Shown here: piece after piece, positions 34,460-42,203 of the stretch
Numbering within the stretch: position 1 is the first letter of the stretch
How the letters are laid out: each line of letters begins with the position of its first letter
Assembly (NCBI RefSeq): GCF_028280385.1
Contig: NZ_JANQLX010000015.1
Coordinates: 434,001 to 498,000, forward strand
Direction: 5' to 3'
DNA from: Allomuricauda sp.
GTDB lineage: Bacteria; Bacteroidota; Bacteroidia; Flavobacteriales; Flavobacteriaceae
Length of the DNA stretch: 64,000 nucleotides
Program-made: the position numbers and the translations under genes
The notes under the pieces: generated by a model
What the model saw: the letters and a program-made list of their open reading frames with translations, nothing else
What the model was told of the DNA's origin: nothing
The model's database searches: none

Positions 34460-35482
34460 ATGAACCTAAAGATATTTGGGGCAATTCTGGTCCTTGGGCT
34501 AGTAGCCTGTACTCCAAAAAGCAACCTATCTCCCATTTCCCCGGACATTATCACGGAGAAAACGGTCAACGATACCGACGATCCCGCCATCTGGATCAAT
34601 CCCAAGGATGCTTCCAAGAGCATTGTCTTTGGAACGGACAAAGAAACCAACGGGGGCGTCTACGCTTTTGATTTGGAAGGAAAGATAATCAGGGAAAAGA
34701 GCATCATGGACATCCAACGGCCCAACAATGTGGATGTGGAATATGGCCTTGTCATAAATGATTCCGTTTCCGTGGATATTTTGGCCTTTACCGAACGGGA
34801 AAAACAACAAATCCGCGTCTTCGCTGTTCCAGAAATGAGGCCTCTTGATGGCGGTGGTTTCCCTGTGTTTGAGGATGTCAATACCTTGGAGGAAAAGCTT
34901 CCCATGGGGATCAGCCTATATAAATCCCCAAAAGATTCCACGGTATATGCCATAGTGGGCAGAAAAACTGGTCCTGATGAAGGATATTTATATCAATACG
35001 CCCTAAAGTCGGATGGCAGGGAAATTAAATCAAAGCTTGTACGGAAATTTGGGAGCTTTAGTGGTAACAAAGAAATTGAGGCCATTGCTGTTGATGACGA
35101 AAAAGGCTTCGTGTACTATTCAGATGAAGGGGTATGTATCAAAAAATACCACGCAGAACCTAGCCAAGGAAATGAGGAATTGGCCTGTTTTGGTGGGGAA
35201 CACTTTTTGGAAGATATTGAGGGTATTGCCATAGCTTCATACAGCAAAGGAAAAGGCTATCTGATCGTTTCCAATCAGCAACTTGGGGAGTTCAATATCT
35301 TCTCCCGGGTAGACAATTCCTTTGTCAAGGCCGTTAACCTGTCCACCTTAGAGACCGATGGCTGCGAAGTGGTAACAGTGCCTTTGAACAACAGGTTTCC
35401 CAACGGACTTTTTGTGTCCATGAACGACGAGCAGAATTTCTACTATCATGATCTGGGCAAATTCCTGGAAGGACCTAAATAA
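34460..35482 (+). CDS. Beta-propeller phytase (3-phytase), lipoprotein
   Basis: 340 residues. Lipoprotein signal with 'LGLVAC' (Cys17). The body is a six-bladed beta-propeller phytase: 'NDTDDPAIWINP' near residue 37 and 'EIEAIAVDDEKGFVYYSDE' near 210 are the signature segments that bind calcium ions and phytate phosphates. The enzyme removes phosphate from phytate at the cell surface or in the periplasm. The TonB receptor upstream would take up the products. Pairing of a beta-propeller phytase with a TonB receptor is known in aquatic bacteria. A terminator stands between the two genes, so expression may be differential. Confidence 0.92.
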   Translation: MNLKIFGAILVLGLVACTPKSNLSPISPDIITEKTVNDTDDPAIWINPKDASKSIVFGTDKETNGGVYAFDLEGKIIREKSIMDIQRPNNVDVEYGLVINDSVSVDILAFTEREKQQIRVFAVPEMRPLDGGGFPVFEDVNTLEEKLPMGISLYKSPKDSTVYAIVGRKTGPDEGYLYQYALKSDGREIKSKLVRKFGSFSGNKEIEAIAVDDEKGFVYYSDEGVCIKKYHAEPSQGNEELACFGGEHFLEDIEGIAIASYSKGKGYLIVSNQQLGEFNIFSRVDNSFVKAVNLSTLETDGCEVVTVPLNNRFPNGLFVSMNDEQNFYYHDLGKFLEGPK

Positions 35483-35484
35483 AC

Positions 35485-36597
35485 CTAAAAGCGAAGCTTT
35501 CGCCTTCGGGCCGTGATTTCCCAGGTGTCCACCTTTTGTCCACCATCAATAACAGATACCTCATCATGCAGGTTGATGGTGGGACAAATGTGGTAGGGAA
35601 TTCCATAAAGTACATCCCCTATCTGTAATTCGTCCCAGTTTTGGACCTTGATCAGCCCGTGTTCCTCACTTTGGGAAAGCAGTTCATAATGGTCCAGGTT
35701 AAGGAATTTTACGCGTTTGTCAATGGGATTTTCCGGAGCTATGGATTTATGTCCCATATCCACGGTGATAATACCCTTGGTTGGTTTGGAAATGATTCGG
35801 GTTACCACCAAGGCGGCAAATTTGAAGTCTTGTTCCTGTAACTTTTCGGAATAGCCCCAATCCCAAAGCACGCAGGTGCCCGGACTTGTAATTCGCCCCT
35901 GGTCCAAAAGGTGGGAGGTAAAAGAAGGTGTGCCACCGCAGATCATTTGCAAACTAGGGTGGTCCTGTTTCAGTTCCTCAAAGATTTTTGTCACATCCTC
36001 CAGTCCAGATTCAATTTTTTGGTTTCGTTCCCCAAAGTTGGAATCCCTTAAATGCCCGTCGTAAACATGCAGTCCCATAAAGCTTAGGGATGCACAAGTT
36101 GAAATAAAGGCTGCCAATTCCAGCAATTGCTGCCCAACCTCAATTCCAGAACGGTTCATTCCATTGTTTACATCGATATAAACGTGGGCATTTATGCCCT
36201 TTTTTGTGGATGCTTCATTAAGAACTTTTGCTGTTTCGATAGAGTCTAGAATAGTAGAAAACTTGGTCTCGGGAAAATGGATATTTAAATCCAAGAATCG
36301 AGTCACTTTGGGCCCAACCAATTGATGTGCCACCAGAACGGATTTTGCACCGACCCCTGCTGCTATTTCCGCTTCGGAAACGGTGGATGCCTTAAAATTG
36401 GAAATGTTGGCACCCAACAGCAGTTTCATAACCTCTGGCATTTTGTTGGTTTTAACATGTGGCATTAACCTTTCGGTTTGACCATCCACCAAGGAGACCA
36501 TATGCCCAATATTGAATTGTAGTTGTTGTTTGTACAGCACAATGGATGGAGAATCCACAATGTCAATATTTTCTATCCTGAACCAAGGGTCAATCAT
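35485..36597 (-). CDS. D-threonine aldolase-like PLP enzyme
   Basis: 370 residues, fold type III (alanine-racemase-like barrel plus beta domain). The PLP lysine is Lys49 in 'MPHVKTNKM'. 'VYIDVNNGMNRSGI' and 'HVYDGH' are family-typical barrel segments, and the C-terminal 'YHICPT' supplies His and Cys ligands for the divalent metal of D-threonine aldolases. The reaction is a retro-aldol split of D-3-hydroxyamino acids to glycine and an aldehyde; the exact substrate is unknown. Four bases separate its start from the stop of the DUF1569 gene upstream, and it converges with the phytase gene, 2 bp apart. Confidence 0.85.
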   Translation of the reverse strand: MIDPWFRIENIDIVDSPSIVLYKQQLQFNIGHMVSLVDGQTERLMPHVKTNKMPEVMKLLLGANISNFKASTVSEAEIAAGVGAKSVLVAHQLVGPKVTRFLDLNIHFPETKFSTILDSIETAKVLNEASTKKGINAHVYIDVNNGMNRSGIEVGQQLLELAAFISTCASLSFMGLHVYDGHLRDSNFGERNQKIESGLEDVTKIFEELKQDHPSLQMICGGTPSFTSHLLDQGRITSPGTCVLWDWGYSEKLQEQDFKFAALVVTRIISKPTKGIITVDMGHKSIAPENPIDKRVKFLNLDHYELLSQSEEHGLIKVQNWDELQIGDVLYGIPYHICPTINLHDEVSVIDGGQKVDTWEITARRRKLRF

Positions 36598-36600
36598 ATT

Positions 36601-37104
36601 CTATGAATTTTTGATAATATCCCTGACAATCTTTAGATGATGTCGCGTATGGATTTTTAAAAACCGTAAGCTCTGTTTTTTATTGATAATACTAAAATAG
36701 GGATGCTCAAAATGGGCATTGGCATGCAATTTTTGGATGTTAAGCAGACTTTCTTTGGCGGTTTTGATCTGTTGATGAAGGTTTTCAGTTAGTATAACAT
36801 CTGGGGGCCGCACTACCCTGGGCGATTTGGCCACTCCCCTTGGAAAATCGCCCCATGTGTAGATGACTGTCCTGATAATACTAAAATTGGATTTAAACTC
36901 TGTAGGGTTGGATGCTTCCAAGGATGCACAAATTACGATTATGGTCTTTAGCATATGGTCCAAATGCCAGGCAACATCTACTTGGGACACCTTTGGGCTT
37001 AGAGCATCACGGTGCGGAATATAGGACGCAATCTTTGCAAATTCCGCATCCAAAAAAGAAAATCGTATATCTTGTTCCAATTGCGATACATTGAAATAAT
37101 TCAT
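36601..37104 (-). CDS. DUF1569/DinB-superfamily protein
   Basis: 167 residues from 'MNYFNVSQLEQDIRFSF'. A four-helix-bundle pattern with His at 'DVAWHLDHMLKT', 'HFEHPYF' and 'THTRHHLKIVRDII' (here IHTRHHLKIV) is typical of the DinB/DUF1569 metal-binding bundle. The function is unknown; some superfamily members are thiol-dependent transferases. It lies upstream of the D-threonine aldolase-like gene on the same strand and is divergent from the M61 peptidase. Confidence 0.65.
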   Translation of the reverse strand: MNYFNVSQLEQDIRFSFLDAEFAKIASYIPHRDALSPKVSQVDVAWHLDHMLKTIIVICASLEASNPTEFKSNFSIIRTVIYTWGDFPRGVAKSPRVVRPPDVILTENLHQQIKTAKESLLNIQKLHANAHFEHPYFSIINKKQSLRFLKIHTRHHLKIVRDIIKNS

Positions 37105-37269
37105 AAATCTAGGAAATTCCAAATTGCCCAGATTCTATACCAAGGAAATATTAAAATGGGCAGTGTATGGTTTTGGTTGTTGGTGTAACAAATCCTTTCT
37201 CAATAATACTAATGGTCATCAGAGCGAATTCTACTTATCTTCGCTTATCATTAATCTTAAAAACGCAAA

Positions 37270-39165
37270 ATGCTTAAGAAATATCTTTTACCGACGATTT
37301 TGTTGGGATTGGCAATGTCCTGCAAATCCACCAACATTACCAATGATTTAGCTACGGACAACCCAATTGTCACCCATTTGGATTTAGTGAACCTCCAAGA
37401 TGATAAAGTTGAGGTGACCATCAATCCTGGAAGATTTATACAGGACACGGTTGTTTATAGATTGCCAAGGGTAGTTCAGGGGACCTATGCGGTATCCGAT
37501 TTTGGAAAATACATCGAAGGACTGAAAGGACTGGATTATGATGGCAATGTAATAACGGCTTCAAAACAAGATACCAATACATGGATTTTTCCAAATGCCC
37601 AAAATCTGGACAAAATCTCGTATTGGGTCAATGACACCTTTGATCAGGAAGTCCAAGGCGGTATTGGAGAGGAAGTGCCCTTTTCTCCTTCGGGCACCAA
37701 TATTGAACCCAAACAGGTAATGCTGAACCTACATGGATTTGTGGGTTATTTTGATGCTTTAAAACGAAATGCCTACCAGATTGGAATTACAGCTCCAGAT
37801 ACGTTCAACTATACCTCACCTTTGCAGGAAATTAGCACGTCCATAAGTGAAGATGGAAAGACTAAAACCTCGGTTTTTTTCGCCAATCGTTATTTTGACG
37901 TGACCGACAATCCCATGATGTACGGAGAAACCGAGGTGGAAGAATTTATGGTTGGCGACATTAAAATTGTATTGAGCGTCTTTTCACCCAATGGAGTGCA
38001 TTCGGCCAAAGAAATAAAAGAAACTGTCCATAAAATGATGTTGGCGCAGAAAGAATATTTGGGGGATTTGGACAGTACGCCGCGTTACGATGTTTTGTTG
38101 TACCTATCCGATACGGAAAAAGAAGAATCCCCGAAAGGTTTTGGAGCTTTGGAGCACCATACTTCAACTGTGGTGGTTTTGCCGGAAAATATGCAAGCTG
38201 AAGCATTGGCAGAATCCATGATCGATGTGGTGGCGCATGAGTTTTTCCATATTGTTACACCACTGTCGGTACACTCGGAGGATGTGCATTACTTTGATTA
38301 TAATGAACCAACTTTTAGCAAGCATTTATGGCTTTATGAGGGAGTGACCGAGTATTTTGCCCAGCATTTTCAAGTGTATGAAAATTTAATTGACGAGGCG
38401 GAATACTTTTCACGAACAACCCAAAAAATAAATGGTTCGCGGTCCAACTATGACGATTCCATGAGTTTTACCCAAATGAGTGAAAACATACTGGAAAGCC
38501 CTTACAAAGAAAACTATGCCAACGTTTATCTGAAAGGAGCGCTCATAGGCATGTGCGTGGATATTCTCATGCGGGAGAACAGCAATGGGCAACGAAGCCT
38601 CCGTTCTTTAATGGCGGAATTATCAGCAAAGTATGGTAAAAACAGACCTTTTACGGATGATAATCTGATAGCAGAAATCACGGAAATGACCTATCCTGCA
38701 GTAGGTGAATTTCTAAATACACATGTTGTAGGAGAGACACCCATTGACTATGACGCATTTTTTGAAAAAGTGGGACTCCATTTTCAAGAGGCTGAGGTAG
38801 AGACCAACTATATCCAAAATGCGGGAAATTTAATTGTTGGCGCTGACCCTGAAAGGGGGGGCATCAAGTTTAATGATTTGGTGGCCAATAATAGTTTTTG
38901 GGCCGGGAATGGAGCACAACCCAATGATTTGTTCAAATCTATCAATGGAGTGGAGGTCAACCTGGCCAATGCCAACCAAGTTTTTGGAGAGGTGTTTTCG
39001 TGGAAACCCGGGAAAGAAATCGAAGTGGTGCTATTGCGGGGCGGAGAGGAAATCCTGATAAAGACCACTACCACAACTTCATATACAAAGAGTGAAACGC
39101 TGGTGGAAAACCCAAATGCCACAGCAACACAAAAAGAGCTTAGAAATGCCTGGTTAAAAGGCTAA
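37270..39165 (+). CDS. M61 family metallopeptidase, lipoprotein
   Basis: 631 residues. Lipoprotein signal 'GLAMSC' (Cys18). An N-terminal beta domain is followed by the zinc protease domain with H323-E324-FF-H327 in 'VVAHEFFHIV' and the third ligand Glu357 in 'LYEGVTEYF'. A PDZ-like domain (about 525-610) closes the protein. The M61 glycyl-aminopeptidase family removes N-terminal small residues from peptides. Promoter-like TATCTTCG lies at 37236-37243. It converges on ahcY across a strong shared terminator. Confidence 0.9.
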   Translation: MLKKYLLPTILLGLAMSCKSTNITNDLATDNPIVTHLDLVNLQDDKVEVTINPGRFIQDTVVYRLPRVVQGTYAVSDFGKYIEGLKGLDYDGNVITASKQDTNTWIFPNAQNLDKISYWVNDTFDQEVQGGIGEEVPFSPSGTNIEPKQVMLNLHGFVGYFDALKRNAYQIGITAPDTFNYTSPLQEISTSISEDGKTKTSVFFANRYFDVTDNPMMYGETEVEEFMVGDIKIVLSVFSPNGVHSAKEIKETVHKMMLAQKEYLGDLDSTPRYDVLLYLSDTEKEESPKGFGALEHHTSTVVVLPENMQAEALAESMIDVVAHEFFHIVTPLSVHSEDVHYFDYNEPTFSKHLWLYEGVTEYFAQHFQVYENLIDEAEYFSRTTQKINGSRSNYDDSMSFTQMSENILESPYKENYANVYLKGALIGMCVDILMRENSNGQRSLRSLMAELSAKYGKNRPFTDDNLIAEITEMTYPAVGEFLNTHVVGETPIDYDAFFEKVGLHFQEAEVETNYIQNAGNLIVGADPERGGIKFNDLVANNSFWAGNGAQPNDLFKSINGVEVNLANANQVFGEVFSWKPGKEIEVVLLRGGEEILIKTTTTTSYTKSETLVENPNATATQKELRNAWLKG

Positions 39166-39188
39166 TGGCATTTTTATTTAGGAAACAA

Positions 39189-39216
39189 AAAGGCCCCGCA
39201 TGCTTGCGGGGCCTTT
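39189..39216. terminator. Bidirectional terminator between M61 peptidase and ahcY
   Basis: AAAGGCCCCGCA (39189-39200) pairs perfectly with TGCGGGGCCTTT (39205-39216) around a TGCT loop. A's on the left and T's on the right serve both convergent genes. Confidence 0.9.
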
Positions 39217-39240
39217 ATTTTATGGAATTCCTTTAGGAAT

Positions 39241-40557
39241 CTAGTACCTGTAATATTCCGGTTTAAACGGCCCTTGTACCGTCACACCAATATATTCTGC
39301 TTGGTCCTCCCTTAGCTCGGTAAGCTCTGCCCCCAATCTTGCCAAGTGGAGTTTGGCCACTTTTTCATCCAGATGTTTGGGCAACATGTATACCTCATTT
39401 TGGTATTGGTCACTGTTGTTCCACAACTCAATTTGGGCAAGTGTCTGGTTGGTAAATGAATTACTCATCACAAAGCTGGGATGCCCTGTGGCACAACCCA
39501 AATTCACCAATCGTCCTTCGGCCAAGACAATCACGTCCTTGCCATTAATGGTGTACTTGTCAACCTGGGGTTTGATTTCATCTTTGGTATTGCCATAGTT
39601 CTCGTTCAACCAGGCCATATCAATTTCATTGTCGAAATGCCCAATATTGCAAACAATGGCTTTATCCTTGAGTCCACGGAAATGCTCTTCCCTGATGATA
39701 TCCTTATTTCCTGTGGTGGTGATCACCACATCGGCCTTACCTACCACGGTTTCCAGTTTTTTAACCTCGTAACCATCCATACAGGCTTGAAGGGCACAAA
39801 TAGGATCAATTTCAGTAACCGTCACAATGGCACCTGCTCCCCGGAATGAGGCGGCGGTTCCTTTTCCTACATCGCCATAGCCTGCAACCACCACTTGTTT
39901 TCCAGCCAACATCGTATCGGTGGCTCTTCGAATGGCATCCACGGCACTTTCACGGCATCCATATTTGTTGTCAAATTTGGATTTGGTGACCGAATCGTTT
40001 ACGTTAATGGCCGGCATGGGAAGGGTTCCCTGTTTTACCCTGTCGTATAACCTGTGCACACCGGTGGTGGTCTCTTCAGAAAGTCCTTTGATTCCCGCAG
40101 CCAGTTCCGGGTATTGATCCAACACCATATTGGTCAGGTCCCCTCCATCGTCCAAGATCATGTTCAAAGGTTGTCTGTCCTCTCCAAAGAACAAGGTCTG
40201 CTCAATGCACCAGTCAAATTCCTCTTCGTTCATGCCCTTCCACGCATACACGGGAATCCCCGCTGCTGCAATGGCCGCGGCCGCATGGTCTTGCGTGGAG
40301 AAAATATTGCAAGAGCTCCAGGTAACATCGGCCCCAAGCTCCACCAAGGTCTCGATCAATACAGCTGTTTGAATCGTCATATGAAGACATCCTGCAATTC
40401 TTGCACCTTTTAAAGGCTGCTGATCCTTGTACTCCTCTCTTAAAGCCATTAGACCGGGCATTTCTGCTTCCGCCAATTCAATTTCTTTTCGTCCCCAATC
40501 CGCAAGGGAAATATCTTTTACCTTAAAAGGCACGTAGGGAATTGTCTTTGTGCTCAT
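39241..40557 (-). CDS. ahcY: Adenosylhomocysteinase
   Basis: 438 residues, a usual length. SAH hydrolase splits S-adenosylhomocysteine to adenosine and homocysteine using tightly bound NAD. Visible signatures: '[16 protein letters not shown]', '[18 protein letters not shown]', '[18 protein letters not shown]', and the NAD-binding '[15 protein letters not shown]' with GxGxxG. The C-terminal 'KPEYYRY' lysine and tyrosine reach the partner subunit's NAD. A -7 box TATCTTTG lies upstream on the minus strand. It is divergent from the phosphopantetheinyl transferase gene. Confidence 0.97.
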   Translation of the reverse strand: MSTKTIPYVPFKVKDISLADWGRKEIELAEAEMPGLMALREEYKDQQPLKGARIAGCLHMTIQTAVLIETLVELGADVTWSSCNIFSTQDHAAAAIAAAGIPVYAWKGMNEEEFDWCIEQTLFFGEDRQPLNMILDDGGDLTNMVLDQYPELAAGIKGLSEETTTGVHRLYDRVKQGTLPMPAINVNDSVTKSKFDNKYGCRESAVDAIRRATDTMLAGKQVVVAGYGDVGKGTAASFRGAGAIVTVTEIDPICALQACMDGYEVKKLETVVGKADVVITTTGNKDIIREEHFRGLKDKAIVCNIGHFDNEIDMAWLNENYGNTKDEIKPQVDKYTINGKDVIVLAEGRLVNLGCATGHPSFVMSNSFTNQTLAQIELWNNSDQYQNEVYMLPKHLDEKVAKLHLARLGAELTELREDQAEYIGVTVQGPFKPEYYRY

Positions 40558-40601
40558 CTCTAATTTTAATTAACTTTATGTAGCTTAGCTTTTACAGTCA
40601 G

Positions 40602-40609
40602 CAAAGATA
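40602..40609 (-). promoter_or_regulatory. -7 box of the ahcY promoter
   Basis: The minus strand reads TATCTTTG, an exact TAnnTTTG match 44 bases before the ahcY start. Confidence 0.55.
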
Positions 40610-40631
40610 CGAAATCACCTAACTAATAGTC

Positions 40632-41273
40632 GTGCCATTATATAAAACCATTACGGTATCCCCAACCACCACAGTATATATTTGGAAGGTCACGGAATCT
40701 GAGGAGGACCTGGCACGCGATATTTGCCTTACTCCCCATTGCCAGGACAGGATGGACGGGATGAAATCCGAGTTCCATCGTCGTGCTTTTCTGAGCATTC
40801 GGCATCTTATGGCTCAGGCAAACTACGTAGATCAGGATTTATATTATGACGATTTTGGTAAGCCCCATCTTAAAGATGGCAATCATATTTCCATAACACA
40901 TTCCCATAATTTTACAGGTATTATTGTGAGTCAAACCGATGAAGTGGGCATTGATATAGAAATGCAGCGGGAAAAAATCTTACGGATTGCCAACAAGTTT
41001 ACCCCCTTGGAAGAATACCGTACCCTGGCCAATACAGAGGCCATCATCAGAAAATTGACCATTGTCTGGGGCGCCAAGGAATCCCTGTACAAGATTTATG
41101 CACAGCAGGGGCTTAGTTTTCTGAGGCATATAGATGTAATGGATTTTGCCTTTGATGACAAGCGTACCGTTGCCAAGATCATCCATAAGGGAAAGCGGTC
41201 GCACTATGGTGTCGAATTCTTGGAATTTGAAGGCTTCACCTGTGTATTTGCACATAAAATGATGGGAAACTGA
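40632..41273 (+). CDS. 4'-phosphopantetheinyl transferase superfamily protein
   Basis: 213 residues, GTG start ('MPLYKTITVSPTTTVYIWKV'). It has the Sfp/AcpT-type two-motif signature: 'VGIDIEMQ' (the Mg-binding Asp and Glu) and 'WGAKESLYK'. The enzyme moves phosphopantetheine from CoA to a carrier-protein serine. It is Sfp-sized rather than AcpS-sized, so it could serve either the fatty-acid ACP or a secondary pathway. No carrier protein or synthase is adjacent. Confidence 0.85.
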   Translation: MPLYKTITVSPTTTVYIWKVTESEEDLARDICLTPHCQDRMDGMKSEFHRRAFLSIRHLMAQANYVDQDLYYDDFGKPHLKDGNHISITHSHNFTGIIVSQTDEVGIDIEMQREKILRIANKFTPLEEYRTLANTEAIIRKLTIVWGAKESLYKIYAQQGLSFLRHIDVMDFAFDDKRTVAKIIHKGKRSHYGVEFLEFEGFTCVFAHKMMGN

Positions 41274-41290
41274 CAATGATGGGTTTTTAG

Positions 41291-41298
41291 TAGCTTTG
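41291..41298 (+). promoter_or_regulatory. -7 box of the thiamine-uptake cluster
   Basis: TAGCTTTG, an exact TAnnTTTG match, lies 22 bases before the start of the thiamine-binding-family gene. There is no room for a TPP riboswitch between it and the start codon, so this unit is not under the riboswitch seen further downstream. Confidence 0.5.
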
Positions 41299-41320
41299 CT
41301 GCTTAATTTTTATTTGGCCC

Positions 41321-41581
41321 ATGGACATCTCCGTAGAACTTACGCTGACCCCGCTTCAAGACAATTTTGAACCTCCAATTATTGAATTTATCCAAAGACT
41401 AAGGGCATCTGGTCTTACCGTTTTGGAGAACCCGCTGAGTACCCAGGTATATGGTAATTATGACCAGGTCATGGAGGTACTCCAAAATGAAATCAAAGGG
41501 GCTTTCGAAAATTTAGATCATGTGGTATTGGCAATGAAAATGGTCAAATCGGACCGAAGCGGATATGAACCTCATTTTTGA
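41321..41581 (+). CDS. Thiamine-binding family protein (DUF77/MTH1187-like)
   Basis: 86 residues, a ferredoxin-like fold of the PF01910 kind: 'MDISVELTLTPL' as the first strand, 'IQRLRASGLTVLENPLSTQV' as the helix and strand pair (given in parts), 'VYGNYDQVMEVLQ' next. Family members bind thiamine or related pyrimidines and are usually tetrameric. The next gene (PnuC/PnuT type) overlaps it by 17 bp, and a kinase follows, consistent with a thiamine salvage unit in the cytoplasm. Confidence 0.78.
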   Translation: MDISVELTLTPLQDNFEPPIIEFIQRLRASGLTVLENPLSTQVYGNYDQVMEVLQNEIKGAFENLDHVVLAMKMVKSDRSGYEPHF

Positions 41582-42203
41582 TTGGATTTTTTCACAGTAT
41601 GATGGGATTCCGACCCACATTGTGGTTTTGGAATTGATCAGCGTGGTTTTTGCCCTGCTGAGCGTGTGGTATTCCAAGCGGGAAAATATCCTGGTGTATC
41701 CCACTGGTATTGTTGGTACGGGAATCGCCGCCTATATCCTGCTGTATTGGGGTCTCTTGGGCGATATGCTCATCAATGCCTATTATTTTGTGATGAGTAT
41801 AGTGGGCTGGTATATGTGGACCCGAAAGGTGGACGACACCCATTTTGTTCCCATCACCAGAACCACTTATAAAGAAAAGACATGGTCTGTTTTGCTCTTT
41901 GTGGGCACCTTGGTCTTTGTATCCATAATCTATTTCTTGGCGGATAGGTTCAATGTGTGGACAGCCTATGTGGACACGGTAACAACCGCCATCTTTTTTG
42001 TGGGAATGTGGCTCATGGCCAAGAAAAAGTTGGAAAACTGGATATACTGGATCGTGGGAGATGTGATCACCGTACCTTTATATGCGTACAAAGGGCTCAT
42101 TTTTAGTGCCCTGCTCTATTTTTTGTTAACCATCATTGCCATTTACGGATATAAGGCATGGAAGAAAAACTTGGGCAAGAGCCCTCAAACCTTGTTAAAG
42201 TAG
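41565..42203 (+). CDS. PnuC/PnuT-family vitamin transporter
   Basis: 212 residues with about seven membrane helices of the Pnu (SWEET-like) kind: 'ISVVFALLSVWYSKRENILV' near the N-terminus, 'VGWYMWTRK' (the WxxW element) and 'WIVGDVITVPLYAYKG' near the C-terminus. Pnu proteins move nicotinamide riboside (PnuC), thiamine (PnuT) or riboflavin (PnuX) by facilitated diffusion with kinase trapping. A thiamine-binding-family gene lies upstream and a riboswitch-controlled TonB receptor downstream, so PnuT (thiamine) is preferred over PnuC. A NadR-like kinase directly after it leaves the nicotinamide riboside reading open. Confidence 0.82.
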   Translation: MNLIFDWIFSQYDGIPTHIVVLELISVVFALLSVWYSKRENILVYPTGIVGTGIAAYILLYWGLLGDMLINAYYFVMSIVGWYMWTRKVDDTHFVPITRTTYKEKTWSVLLFVGTLVFVSIIYFLADRFNVWTAYVDTVTTAIFFVGMWLMAKKKLENWIYWIVGDVITVPLYAYKGLIFSALLYFLLTIIAIYGYKAWKKNLGKSPQTLLK

